From the NCBI GenBank assembly GCA_029572965.1, contig JAKPQD010000143.1:1-64000 (forward strand): a stretch of 64,000 nucleotides of DNA. The letters are read 5' to 3'. This document shows, piece after piece, positions 36,668 through 46,146 of the stretch; the first letter of the stretch is position 1; each line of letters begins with the position of its first letter. This DNA is from Bacteroidota bacterium. GTDB taxonomy: Bacteria > Bacteroidota > Bacteroidia > Bacteroidales > DTGW01. Made by a program: the position numbers and the translations under genes. The notes under the pieces were generated by a model. That model saw nothing but the letters and a program-made list of their open reading frames with translations, did not search any database and had not been told where the DNA came from.

Positions 36668-37081
36668 TTAAAGTTCTTGAGTTTTCCAATTTTCTATTAT
36701 AAGTCCTGGTATTCGTCCAAAATGGCTTTCATTGTTGGTTACAAAAGTCATTTCATTTTCAATGGCAACGCCAGCAATTAATAAATCGATGTCATCAACG
36801 GATTCCCCGCTAATGCGAAGTTTAGAATAGATTTCAGACGAGATTTTACAGGATTCTTCAATTAAAGCAACTACGAAATTTTCATCAACAAAATCATTGA
36901 ACATTTCCAATTGCTTATGAGCATTTTTATGAAGTAAACCGCTCATTATTTCGTAATAAGTTATCAGACTTATCTCAATAATATCATATTCAGTCAGATA
37001 TTTTTTAAAGTTCTTTACTACCAAGGGGTCACCTTTAAAATAGTATGAGAGAATATCGGTATCAATTAATGCCCTATTCAT
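36668..37081 (-). CDS. vapC: PIN-domain toxin (VapC family)
   Basis: 137 residues with the PIN fold: Asp8 and neighbours in ALIDTDILSYYF, Glu in YYEIMSGLL, and the acidic pair in VDDIDLLIAGVAIENEMTFVTNNESHFGRI. PIN toxins are Mg-dependent RNases that cut tRNA or rRNA. Its ATG overlaps the end of the small upstream gene by eight bases, the classic antitoxin-toxin arrangement. The pair lies between two glycosyltransferase genes. Confidence 0.9.
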   Translation of the reverse strand: MNRALIDTDILSYYFKGDPLVVKNFKKYLTEYDIIEISLITYYEIMSGLLHKNAHKQLEMFNDFVDENFVVALIEESCKISSEIYSKLRISGESVDDIDLLIAGVAIENEMTFVTNNESHFGRIPGLIIENWKTQEL

Positions 37082-37310
37082 TGACCCTGCGAGAGTTTTT
37101 ACTCCGATTTAAAATCAAATTTTCAGTAAGTACTTTGAATGCTGATTCGTCAATATTATTCCAACATCCAGCATAGGATAGTATTTTGGATGTCTTTTCT
37201 GTATTCTGTTCCAGGTTGTTTAAATATTCATTCAAATCACTTAGCTTATTTGAAGGAATCCTCCAAATCTTACGTAAAATCTGTTGTCTTATTTGAGTTT
37301 CGGGTATCAT
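37074..37310 (-). CDS. vapB: Putative antitoxin of the VapC-like toxin
   Basis: 78 residues. No clear DNA-binding motif; the N-terminus (IRQQILRKIWRIPSNKLSDLNEYLNNLEQ) looks like the short helical segment of DUF2281-type antitoxins, and the C-terminus is basic and polar. The assignment rests mainly on position: it precedes and overlaps the PIN toxin gene by eight bases. Expected to bind and neutralise the toxin and repress the operon. Confidence 0.7.
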   Translation of the reverse strand: MIPETQIRQQILRKIWRIPSNKLSDLNEYLNNLEQNTEKTSKILSYAGCWNNIDESAFKVLTENLILNRSKNSRRVNE

Positions 37311-37376
37311 GTTTTTTTCAAATATACAAAATTATCAGGTGGCAATTAATTGAATTATTTGCTTTTTCAACCAACT

Positions 37377-38633
37377 TTAAATGAGAGATTTATACAAGTT
37401 ATTATATTTTTCAGCAACTACCTCTTCTGCATAACAGTCAAGCACTTTTTTTCGTGCATTTTCAGACAATTGAGAATGGTCAACTTCATAAATAGCCCAT
37501 TTTATACCGTTTGCCAAATCGTCAATTGATTTGTATTCGGCCAAATAACCGTTTTGCTTATGTTCAACCATTTCGGGTATTCCTCCTACATTGAAAGCCA
37601 CAACCGGTGTGCCACAGGCAAAGGATTCCATAATGGTATTGGGTAAATTTTCCTGTAATGATGAGGTAACAAACCAGTGCACCGCGTTGTAAAGCTGGCT
37701 CATCATACTTTCCTCATGAATACTGCCAATAACGTTGCATTTGAAAGGTACCTCACGAAGAATCTGCTCATCAGAGCGTCCCAAGATTACAATTTCTAAC
37801 TGGCCTGACAATTCCGGGTTTGATTGAATTAAAACTTTCAAAGCATCCCTGAAATAGGTAAAACCTTTGAAGTAGTTTTTTACATTGACCGCACCAAAAA
37901 GCAAGTACTTTTTATTTTCTTTCAATCCAAATGTTTTCCTGGCTTCTGTTTTGTCTAAAGGTTTAAAAACATTAGTATCAATAGGGTTTGGAATGCTAAC
38001 TACATTGATGTTGGCAAACAAAGCACTTTCACGGGCTTTACCGGCAAGCCATTGACTGCATGTTACTACAGTGAGGTTTGCCTGGGCAAAAGCTTTCTTT
38101 TTCTTTTGCAGAATGCGATAAGAAAGGTCGTGTGATGATGGATATTTCAGAAATGGGCATTCGCCGCAGGATTGCTTAAACCTGTTACACTCGCCACTAT
38201 GATGACAGCCACCTGTAAATGGCCACATATCGTGAAGCGTCCAAACGACAGGCTTTTTTTGATTAAAAATTTCCTTAATACCTGTTATAGAAATAAATCC
38301 TTCGTTGATCCAATGGAAATGAATGATGTCAGCTTGTTTTACTTCTTTTCTTTTATGAATATCTTCTCCTACATTGGCAATAGAAAACAAAAATCGTACA
38401 GACTTTGATTTTTCTCTGACAAAGAAAAAAAATCTTTCGTATGCAAAACGATAAAAGTTGATCCACTTTTTAAGCTTTGAATGGGTAGTAGATACCATAT
38501 TTTCTGTAATAGCCTCATCTCTGACCAACATAATGGCTGTTGTGCCATTGTAGTTAAGGGCTTTGAGGAGCCTTCGGCATGCAATGGCAGCTCCCCCTTT
38601 TTTTGATGAAGTATTGATAAGTACAACGAGCAT
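37377..38633 (-). CDS. Family 4 glycosyltransferase
   Basis: 418 residues, GT-B fold. The acceptor domain starts VLINTSSKKGGAAIACRRLLKAL and contains a Cys/His-rich segment (HHSGECNRFKQSCGECPFL, about residues 143-161) seen in bacteroidete GT4 enzymes. The donor domain holds LLFGAVNVKNYFKGFTYF, IGSIHEE and the GT4 motif SLQENLPNTIMESFACGTPVVAFNVGGIPEMVEHKQNG. Probably builds a surface glycan. The next gene on this strand, DUF2723, ends six bases upstream of its ATG. Confidence 0.9.
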   Translation of the reverse strand: MLVVLINTSSKKGGAAIACRRLLKALNYNGTTAIMLVRDEAITENMVSTTHSKLKKWINFYRFAYERFFFFVREKSKSVRFLFSIANVGEDIHKRKEVKQADIIHFHWINEGFISITGIKEIFNQKKPVVWTLHDMWPFTGGCHHSGECNRFKQSCGECPFLKYPSSHDLSYRILQKKKKAFAQANLTVVTCSQWLAGKARESALFANINVVSIPNPIDTNVFKPLDKTEARKTFGLKENKKYLLFGAVNVKNYFKGFTYFRDALKVLIQSNPELSGQLEIVILGRSDEQILREVPFKCNVIGSIHEESMMSQLYNAVHWFVTSSLQENLPNTIMESFACGTPVVAFNVGGIPEMVEHKQNGYLAEYKSIDDLANGIKWAIYEVDHSQLSENARKKVLDCYAEEVVAEKYNNLYKSLI

Positions 38634-38639
38634 TAGTTT

Positions 38640-41600
38640 TTATTCATTGGTTTGTATCTGCATCAATCCAAGAATGCTGCTAATTTTAGATGCAATTGGC
38701 AACTTGTAATATTCGCTCAGCTTTTGCATTTGCATCAGGTATTGGATGTTTTCTTCCATTTCATTTTTAATCATCGAGCGAAATCCCGGTCTGAGCGAAG
38801 CATAGTAGTTCATTTGCTTATAGGTTACATCAAAGAACCGCTCAATGACTGCGTTGCCTTTATCAGTAGCTCCGGCTTCAAGGTAGCAGTTGGCGATATA
38901 CAACGAGCCCATGTCATCAGGCATTTTTGAAGGAGGGAGCAACTTTTCACATTTGTCAAGCACTGCAATGGCTGAGTCTTTTTTGCCCTCATTGTTTAAT
39001 GCTTCGGCAGTCATGGCAAATACACTTCTAAACCTGATTATTGATAAGGTTTGTTTATGGAAATGGTCAAGATAAACTTTTGGCGATTGCATATTGCCAT
39101 AATCGAAGACATTCATCAGCTTGTTGTACATGCTGTCTGCGTTGAGCGAGAGCTCATTTTCACTGGTATTTTTAACAGGCATGAGTTTATAAGCAAAACC
39201 ATCGCGTTGCAGATAGTTGTTTAACCAACATGTCCCTGAGGCATAATTGGCAAGGAAGTAAATTGGGCGTTTCCACTGGTTTTGTGCAATGATATCCAGC
39301 ATAATTAGTTGGCTTTTGATAATATAATTTTCGGGGATGGTTATTGTGATTGAACTTGGGGCTTTGTCGATGTATGATTTCTCTATATATCCTCCTTTTG
39401 CCAGGTTTTCTTTATTTATTGGCAAAGCAAGTCTTTTGCAGGGAATATATTCTATCTTTTCATCATAGCCTTTGATAGTCTTTGTTCTGGGGTCGTCACT
39501 GGCTACAAACTTTATAGCATCGCTAATACTAATGCTGTCTTTAATGTAATCCAGTACATAAACCCTGTCCAGCGTTCCTTCCATGTATTGTTTATGATTT
39601 AGGCTTATTGGAAGAGGATCGGATAAATAAGCCTTTTTCTTCATTTGGTCTATATAACTATCGCCGTTGAGAAGCATTGTATTCACAACTTTTACATCGG
39701 TACGTATGCCTTCAACTTCCTGTAAATACCATAAAGGGAAAGTATCGTTATCGCCATAGGTGAACAATATTGCATTTGGTGCACAAGATTGTAAATAATT
39801 GTATGCATAGGCCCTGGCCAGGTATCGGCCACTACGGTTGTGGTCGTCCCAGTTTTGAACTGCCATAAGCACTGGTACACAAAAGATACAAATAATAATG
39901 ATGGTTATAACTTTTGCCAGATGGTCTTTTTTTGATTTCAAAAAGTTGAAAATACCCATTACACCTAAGCCAATCCAGATGGCAAAAGCATAAAACGAAC
40001 CTACATAAGCATAGTCGCGTTCGCGCGGCTGAAGGGGAGTTTGGTTAAGATAAACAACAATTGCCAGTCCGGTAAGTATAAACAACGTTACGGTAACTAC
40101 AAAGTAGCGTCTGCTTTTGTCTAATAAAAAGAAAAGTCCTATAAGCCCTAAAATGAAAGGTAAAAAGAAATAGTTATTTCTGGAAGGGTCTTTTTTAATG
40201 ATATCTGGAAGGTTGTCTTGTCTTCCGGTCAGATGAGCATCAATAAAAGGGATACCGCTAATCCAATTGCCATTCAGAATACCGTTTCCCTGCTCATCGT
40301 TTTGTCTGCCAACAAAATTCCACAGGAAATATCGCATATACATGTGACCAACCTGGTAGCTGAAAAAGAATTTGAGGTTTTCGCTGAAGGTTGGTACAAC
40401 ATACTTTTTGACTTTGCCGTTTTCAGTAACATCTACTAATTTGCCTTTGATGTTGGCCCAATTGTGGTACGATTGAACGTGTTGTGGGTCAGAACTGTAC
40501 ATACGCGGGAAAAGTGTAGTAAACCTGCTATCGTAGGTAATATCATAGTCGTAGCCAATAATCTCATATTTGCCATCCAATGGTACGTATTTTGGCTCGC
40601 CATCTTTAACTTCAACAATTGGGGCATTGTAATATTGGCCTTTAAATAGCGGTCTGTCACCATACTGTTCCCTGTCGAGATAACTAAGCAGCGCAAATAC
40701 GTTGGAAGGATTGCCTTCGTTGATAGGAGGGTCTGCAACAGCCCTAATGGTAATCATTGCGAATGATAGATATCCTATAATTATCATGGTTATTGATAGT
40801 ATCGCAAGATTAAGCCATCTTTTATGCTTTTTTACTGAATATATGATAAGGTAAACAATAGTTCCCAGTAATAATATAATATAGAAAATAATCCCACTAT
40901 TGTATGGCAGTCCAATTCCATTGACAAACAACAGCTCAAACTTAGAAGCCAGGATTATAAGGCCTTGAATTAGACCATACATTACGAAGGCAAGGATTAT
41001 TATGGAAATGATGATTGCTGTCAAAAAGCCTTTCAGTGAATATGGATATTTCTTGAAATAATAAACAAGTACAATAGCCGGGATGGCAAGTAGATTAAGC
41101 AAATGCACACCTATAGATAATCCCATGAGGTAAGCAATAAGGATGAGCCATTTGTCAGCTCGTGGTTGGTCAGCGTTTTCCTCCCATTTAAGTACCAACC
41201 AAAATATAACTGCTGTAAATAAAGATGACAAGGCATATACTTCGCCTTCAACTGCCGAAAACCAAAAGCTATCAGAGAATGTATAAGCCAAAGCCCCAAC
41301 AAATCCACTTCCTAAAACAAGTATGCCATGGGTTGTATCAGATTTCATGCTTTTTTCAGCAACACGCCATCCTATGTGGGTAATACTCCAAAATAGAAAC
41401 AAGATGGTAAAGGCACTGGCCAATGCTGACAGGGAGTTAACCATGGATGCTACTAAAGCTACATTATTCCCGGCAAATAGTGAAAACATCCTGGCCAACA
41501 TCATAAACAGCGGTGCTCCCGGAGGGTGCCCTACTTCAAGCCTGTATGAAGTGGCAATAAATTCGCCACAGTCCCATAGCGAGGCTGTTGGTTCTTTGGT

Positions 41601-41675
41601 GATAAGATATACTGTGGCAGCAATGGCAAACACTAACCAGCCAGAAATGTTATTGTACCTTTTAAAGTTTTTCAC
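38640..41675 (-). CDS. DUF2723 membrane protein (protein O-mannosyltransferase-like)
   Basis: 1011 residues beginning with GTG at 41675; an ATG two bases upstream is in another frame and stops at once. About a dozen membrane helices span the first 600 residues, then a soluble C-terminal domain with TPR-like helices. The core block LITKEPTASLWDCGEFIATSYRLEVGHPPGAPLFMML carries the conserved acid of DUF2723, a GT-C family related to protein O-mannosyltransferases. ERDYAYVGSFYAFAIWIGLG and TYGDNDTFPLWYLQEVEGIR are further family blocks. Likely transfers sugars in the periplasm; substrate unknown. Confidence 0.88.
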   Translation of the reverse strand: MKNFKRYNNISGWLVFAIAATVYLITKEPTASLWDCGEFIATSYRLEVGHPPGAPLFMMLARMFSLFAGNNVALVASMVNSLSALASAFTILFLFWSITHIGWRVAEKSMKSDTTHGILVLGSGFVGALAYTFSDSFWFSAVEGEVYALSSLFTAVIFWLVLKWEENADQPRADKWLILIAYLMGLSIGVHLLNLLAIPAIVLVYYFKKYPYSLKGFLTAIIISIIILAFVMYGLIQGLIILASKFELLFVNGIGLPYNSGIIFYIILLLGTIVYLIIYSVKKHKRWLNLAILSITMIIIGYLSFAMITIRAVADPPINEGNPSNVFALLSYLDREQYGDRPLFKGQYYNAPIVEVKDGEPKYVPLDGKYEIIGYDYDITYDSRFTTLFPRMYSSDPQHVQSYHNWANIKGKLVDVTENGKVKKYVVPTFSENLKFFFSYQVGHMYMRYFLWNFVGRQNDEQGNGILNGNWISGIPFIDAHLTGRQDNLPDIIKKDPSRNNYFFLPFILGLIGLFFLLDKSRRYFVVTVTLFILTGLAIVVYLNQTPLQPRERDYAYVGSFYAFAIWIGLGVMGIFNFLKSKKDHLAKVITIIIICIFCVPVLMAVQNWDDHNRSGRYLARAYAYNYLQSCAPNAILFTYGDNDTFPLWYLQEVEGIRTDVKVVNTMLLNGDSYIDQMKKKAYLSDPLPISLNHKQYMEGTLDRVYVLDYIKDSISISDAIKFVASDDPRTKTIKGYDEKIEYIPCKRLALPINKENLAKGGYIEKSYIDKAPSSITITIPENYIIKSQLIMLDIIAQNQWKRPIYFLANYASGTCWLNNYLQRDGFAYKLMPVKNTSENELSLNADSMYNKLMNVFDYGNMQSPKVYLDHFHKQTLSIIRFRSVFAMTAEALNNEGKKDSAIAVLDKCEKLLPPSKMPDDMGSLYIANCYLEAGATDKGNAVIERFFDVTYKQMNYYASLRPGFRSMIKNEMEENIQYLMQMQKLSEYYKLPIASKISSILGLMQIQTNE

Positions 41676-41798
41676 ATGACAAATTTTAGAAATGGATACT
41701 ATTCTATCATACTTAAGGGCAGGCTAAATTATACTATTTTGCTCAAAATGATAAGGCAATTTCTGCTATAAAGTGTTAACTTTGATAAAAAAAGAGCC

Positions 41799-42296
41799 AT
41801 GAATTATAAACTTCATTTCAAACCTATTACTGATGAAGATTATTTCGAGATAAAAGAAATATATGATTATTATATTCACCATTCTACGGCTACTTTTCAT
41901 ATTAATTCATTGAGTATTCAGGAGCTTAAAGAGTTTATCTTTGAAAATCATCATCTTTATCCGGCTTATATGATAAAATGTGATGGCACTACTGCCGGAT
42001 ATTGCTATTTGACATATTTCAAAAAACGTGAGGCTTATGATAGGTCTGCTGAAGTTACTATTTACCTGAAACCTGAGTTTTGCAATAAAGACATTGGGCA
42101 TAAGGCTTTGGAACATCTTGAAAAGGAGGCGCATAAAAGACATTTGAAAAACCTTGTGGCCCTTATTACCGGGAATAATTATCAAAGTATAAAATTGTTT
42201 GAAAAGTCAGGTTACGTGAAAGTGGCACATTTTAAAAACATTGGGGAAAAGATGGGAGAGGTGTTGGATGTTTTGGCCTATCAAAAAGAAATATAA
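41799..42296 (+). CDS. GNAT-family N-acetyltransferase
   Basis: 165 residues. Blocks YFEIKEIYDYYIHHSTATFH and AEVTIYLKPEFCNKDIGHKALEHL, then NLVALITGNNYQSIKLFEKSGYVKVAHFKNIGEKMGEVLDV, match the phosphinothricin acetyltransferase-like branch of GNAT enzymes. The acetyl-CoA P-loop is weakly visible in the CNKDIGHKALEH stretch. Substrate unknown. It is followed at 14 bases by the SUI1 gene, so the two are co-transcribed. Confidence 0.85.
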   Translation: MNYKLHFKPITDEDYFEIKEIYDYYIHHSTATFHINSLSIQELKEFIFENHHLYPAYMIKCDGTTAGYCYLTYFKKREAYDRSAEVTIYLKPEFCNKDIGHKALEHLEKEAHKRHLKNLVALITGNNYQSIKLFEKSGYVKVAHFKNIGEKMGEVLDVLAYQKEI

Positions 42297-42310
42297 TTGC
42301 AGCTATTATT

Positions 42311-42652
42311 ATGAAGAAAGATAAAGACCGTGTAAATGTTGTATATTCAACAAATCCAAGCTTTCAGTACGAGTATAATGTGGGGCCTGAAGCAATTACT
42401 CTTCCTCCACAGCAGCAAAACCTTAGGGTAAAGAATGACCGTAAACAGCGGGCTGGCAAAACAGTTACTGTTGTTAGTGGTTTTGTTGGTTCAAAAGAAG
42501 ATTTGGAAGCGCTTGGACGTACTCTAAAATCTAAATGCGCTACAGGCGGGAGCGTTAAAGATGGTGAGATACTTATTCAGGGCGAAAATGCTGATAAAGT
42601 TGTGCAGATATTACTACAAGCCGGATATAAAGTTAAGAAAAGCGGTGGTTGA
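42311..42652 (+). CDS. SUI1/YciH-family translation factor
   Basis: 113 residues. An extended N-terminal tail precedes the SUI1 (eIF1-like) fold: KTVTVVSGFVGSKEDLEALGRTLKSKCATGGSVKDGEILIQGENADKVVQILLQAGYKVKKSGG. The CATGGSVKDGEI loop is the family hallmark. YciH proteins influence start-site selection on the 30S subunit in some bacteria. Its stop lies one base from the convergent kinase-like gene. Confidence 0.92.
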   Translation: MKKDKDRVNVVYSTNPSFQYEYNVGPEAITLPPQQQNLRVKNDRKQRAGKTVTVVSGFVGSKEDLEALGRTLKSKCATGGSVKDGEILIQGENADKVVQILLQAGYKVKKSGG

Positions 42653-42653
42653 T

Positions 42654-43346
42654 TTAGTAAATCAACTTTCTTGTTTCAACTGTTTTTACAAGTATTTTTA
42701 CTATTTCATCTACTGTAAATGACATACAGTTGATGGTCAGGTCAGGAGAAGTGTAATCGTTGTTTTTCCCCTGGAAAAAGTCCCTGAATTCTGCACGTTT
42801 TTTGTCAATGTCAATACAAGTTTGACGGGCATTTTCTAAAGTAAGGTCGTAACGCTGGCTAATGCGGACAGTTCTCCATTCAAGCGGGGCTACAAGGTTG
42901 ATATGTAATGAATCTGCTATATCTCGGGTAATAGCAATGCCCCCACGTCCGACAATAATAGCATGGCCATTTTCACCAATTTCTCTAATTACACGGCCTA
43001 TGGTTGCACGTATTTTTTTATCGCTTTGGTAATATTGGCCAAAAGAACCAAAGAAATCTTCTAAAGCACTTTTTTTCTCATATTCAAAAACATACTTTAT
43101 TTTGGAAGGATCCATTTGCAGCTCTTTGGCCGATTCTTCCAAAATTTCTTTGCTGTACCATTTCCAAAGGTGTGTATGCCCTTGTTCATCATGCTTTGCA
43201 GAAAGCTCGTTGGCCAGTTTTTCAGCAATAAGTTTTGCCGGACAACCGTATTCACGCGAAATAGTAATGACAGGCCCTGGCCCGGTATGTCTTTTCTGTG
43301 TCTCTTCGTACCTGTGTTTAAGATAAGAAATCAGATCGCCCTGCAT
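42654..43346 (-). CDS. Cytidylate-kinase-like family protein
   Basis: 230 residues related to Cmk. The P-loop position reads ITISREYGCPAKLIAEKLANEL, a variant lacking the usual GxxGSGK, and a middle block reads AIIVGRGGIAITRDIADSLHINLVAPLEWRTVRI. The RRAEFRDFF-like C-terminal region (here KKRAEFRDFFQG) resembles the lid. The family is common in Bacteroidota and Firmicutes and is not the housekeeping Cmk; its substrate is unknown. Confidence 0.8.
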   Translation of the reverse strand: MQGDLISYLKHRYEETQKRHTGPGPVITISREYGCPAKLIAEKLANELSAKHDEQGHTHLWKWYSKEILEESAKELQMDPSKIKYVFEYEKKSALEDFFGSFGQYYQSDKKIRATIGRVIREIGENGHAIIVGRGGIAITRDIADSLHINLVAPLEWRTVRISQRYDLTLENARQTCIDIDKKRAEFRDFFQGKNNDYTSPDLTINCMSFTVDEIVKILVKTVETRKLIY

Positions 43347-43504
43347 AATTGAGTTTTTTGAAAATTCCTAATGATGGTTAAAGCCTATCTTTGAATTTGA
43401 AAACTTCTAAATCAACGTAGTATTTACTCCATTGACTTAGTTTTATTTGGTTTTCAACGTTCAAGATGTATAAAATTATAAATAATTGCCAACTAAAGCA
43501 ACAT

Positions 43505-43960
43505 TTAAGCTACTTTTATTTTGAATACAATCTTTTTTATATCATCAGGTACAGCTGTATTCATCACTCCCGGTTTGTGGGCATCTCTGGGCCAGAAAAT
43601 AGCAAAGGTGCCAGGTTTTAAGTTTAGGAAACTGCCGTTGCCACTGAGAAACATGATATCCTTTTCTCCATTGTACGGGTCAATAATATCCATCTCGGGT
43701 TGATAGGCAAAACCAATTTTTTCCGATCCCTTTGTTATCATTTGGATATCGGCATATCTGATATGGGCTTCCCATTTTACATCCTGCTCTGGCTTTGATT
43801 TGTATTCATTAATCGAAGCAAATACGTTGGCTCCGTCAATTTCGTATTTGCCATTAGCCATTTTGCTGAGGTCATTTTTTTGGATAAAATCTAAAACCTT
43901 CTCTATCTCAGGCATTACGTGGCTATATTTTCCTAAATGGTTTAAATTATCAAAAATCAT
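43505..43960 (-). CDS. YhcH/YjgK/YiaL family protein
   Basis: 151 residues of DUF386: IDGANVFASINEYKSKPEQDVKWEAHIRYADIQMITKGSEKIGFA, then GSFLNLKPGTFAIFWPRDAHKPGV. The His and Glu positions of the cupin-like metal site are present (WEAHIRYADIQ and DAHKPG). Members associate with sialic-acid or hexuronate catabolism, often as anomerases. Here the gene starts seven bases after the dnaG stop, an odd partner. Confidence 0.88.
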   Translation of the reverse strand: MIFDNLNHLGKYSHVMPEIEKVLDFIQKNDLSKMANGKYEIDGANVFASINEYKSKPEQDVKWEAHIRYADIQMITKGSEKIGFAYQPEMDIIDPYNGEKDIMFLSGNGSFLNLKPGTFAIFWPRDAHKPGVMNTAVPDDIKKIVFKIKVA

Positions 43961-43967
43961 AGTTGTT

Positions 43968-45920
43968 TTATTTAATAATGATTCGGTTTCCTAAAGTTTC
44001 GGCAAAGGCTTTTTTGAGTATATTAAGCTGTTGCATTTGTTCCTGCAAGGCAATAATCCTGTCCACATCTTCTTTTTCCTGGGCTTCGAGAAGTTGTAGT
44101 TTTATTTGTTTAATAAAGCTTATTACCTTTTTATTTTTAAATTCAGTAATAACAGATCTGACAAGATCCGGGAGTTTTGATTCTTCTGTTTCGATTACCA
44201 AATGAGCACCTCGTGCAAATAGTTTTTTGCTAAGGTTGTATTTTTTCGTAAGCAAATCAGCTACAACTTGGTGTACCTCTTTGTCCTGGTGTCGTAGAAA
44301 ATATGCAGTGGCATCTTCCGGATTTTTCAGGCAATTAATTTCATATTCCTCAAAAATCTGTCGGTAAATGGGGTGTTGCAGCTCCAACTCATCTTTCCTT
44401 ATCTCGTCTATGATATAATGGTCAACAGTTACAATGTGCACTTGCTTTTGCTTTCCTTTTATTTCGGTTTGTTCAAATAGTATATGGTTCCCATAGTTAA
44501 GTAAAAGCCTTATAATCTCACGTTCGAGGAATTCAAATTCATTAGTTTGATTTAATGGTTTGTCCGTACGTTTCTCTTCAATAACTATCGGAGAAGGCGC
44601 TGCTATATTTCCTTCTGTTTTTTTGCGCCGGACACGCATGACTTCTGTGTAAAGCACTGCTTCATCGGTGTGTAAAATGTGTGCACACTCTTTGATATAC
44701 TCGGAGCGGACAATATTGTTGGGAATAATGGCTATACTGCTTATAATGTCTGCAATAAGCGTGGCCCGTTTGATGGGGTCATTTTTGGCTTCATCCAACA
44801 ACAGTTTTGTTTTGAAAAGTACAAAGTCGCTTTCGTTTTTTGCAATAAAATCAAGGACTTCGCTGGCCGAGTGCTTTTTTGAAAAAGAGTCGGGGTCTTC
44901 GCCGTCGGGGAGCAACAGCACCCTCACGTTCATCCCTTGTTCGAGAATGAGGTCGATACCTCGCAGGGCAGCTTTGATTCCTGCCATGTCTCCATCGTAC
45001 AACACAGTAAGGTTGTTGGTAAACCTTTTGATTAGCCTGATTTGGTTGATGGTCAGTGACGTTCCGGACGAGGCTACAACATTTTCAATACCTACCTGGT
45101 GCATAGAGATAACATCGGTGTAACCCTCTGTCATGAAGCATTTGTCTTGCTGTTCTATGGCTTTTTTGGCCTGGAACAAGCCATACAAAACGTTACTTTT
45201 GTGGTATATTTCTGATTCAGGGGAATTGAGATACTTAGCTACGTTTTTATCAGTACGCAGGGTTCGTCCACCAAAGGCTATGACCTGTCCTGAGATGCTG
45301 AGAATGGGAAATATCACGCGTCCGGCAAATTTGTCGTAACGGTAATTGTCCTTTTCGGCTACCAGTCCGGCTTTTATAAGATGTTCAAGCTGATAGCCTG
45401 CCCTTAGGGCTTCATTGAGCAATGCATCGCGTTGGGTAGGAGAGAAGCCGAGTTGAAACTTTTCAATCATGTCATCGCGGATACCACGCTCCCTGAAGTA
45501 AGCTTTTCCTACAGCAATACCTTCCTGATGGTTGTTCAGCGTTTTTCTGAAAAATTTAGCGGCAAAATCGGTTACAACCAACAGTGCTTCGCGTTCGGTC
45601 CGCTGTGCGGCTTCTTCAGGGCTAAGTTCCTTTTCTACAATAGGGATATTGTACTTTTTGGCCAGGTAGCGAAGGGCATCATAATAGCTCAGGTTCTCAT
45701 GTTCCATGATAAAAGTAACCCCGTTGCCGCCTTTGCCACAGCCAAAGCATTTGTAAATACCTTTGCTTGCCGATACAGTAAAAGATGGGGTTTTCTCGTT
45801 ATGAAACGGGCAATGGCCAAGATAATTAGCGCCTCTGCGTTTGAGTGACACAAAATCGCCCACTACATCAATAATTTGAATGGCATCGTATATTTTATCT
45901 ATGGTTGCCTGATCTATCAT
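43968..45920 (-). CDS. dnaG: DNA primase
   Basis: 650 residues. The CHC2 zinc-binding domain reads YLGHCPFHNEKTPSFTVSASKGIYKCFGCGKGG (about residues 34-66). The DnaG catalytic N-terminal block ERGIRDDMIEKFQLGFSP and the Toprim core with FMTEGYTDVISMHQVGIENVVASSGTSLT and YDGDMAGIKAALRGIDLILEQGM follow. The C-terminal helicase-binding domain is divergent, as usual in this phylum. Primase makes the RNA primers for replication with DnaB. Confidence 0.96.
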   Translation of the reverse strand: MIDQATIDKIYDAIQIIDVVGDFVSLKRRGANYLGHCPFHNEKTPSFTVSASKGIYKCFGCGKGGNGVTFIMEHENLSYYDALRYLAKKYNIPIVEKELSPEEAAQRTEREALLVVTDFAAKFFRKTLNNHQEGIAVGKAYFRERGIRDDMIEKFQLGFSPTQRDALLNEALRAGYQLEHLIKAGLVAEKDNYRYDKFAGRVIFPILSISGQVIAFGGRTLRTDKNVAKYLNSPESEIYHKSNVLYGLFQAKKAIEQQDKCFMTEGYTDVISMHQVGIENVVASSGTSLTINQIRLIKRFTNNLTVLYDGDMAGIKAALRGIDLILEQGMNVRVLLLPDGEDPDSFSKKHSASEVLDFIAKNESDFVLFKTKLLLDEAKNDPIKRATLIADIISSIAIIPNNIVRSEYIKECAHILHTDEAVLYTEVMRVRRKKTEGNIAAPSPIVIEEKRTDKPLNQTNEFEFLEREIIRLLLNYGNHILFEQTEIKGKQKQVHIVTVDHYIIDEIRKDELELQHPIYRQIFEEYEINCLKNPEDATAYFLRHQDKEVHQVVADLLTKKYNLSKKLFARGAHLVIETEESKLPDLVRSVITEFKNKKVISFIKQIKLQLLEAQEKEDVDRIIALQEQMQQLNILKKAFAETLGNRIIIK

Positions 45921-46146
45921 CGGATAAATTTGAAATGGCTAAATTAATGCATTTAAAGGTTTTTGCGGACGTAAAAAATGGGCATAGTGTAAGTATTTGA
46001 CAATGTGTTTTTAAGCTAATTATTAACAATGGTTAAAATTTTATTAAATACAATAATTTTCGGCAAGACTTTTGAAGAATAATGATTACTTTTCACCACA
46101 ATTTTAAAGTAAGACATTGTTCTTTAAAGAATTTAAATAGTTTGTT

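Noticed and set aside
44668-45123. A 151-codon open frame antisense to dnaG
   Set aside because: It is fully inside dnaG with low-complexity translation; no start-site or domain evidence supports it.
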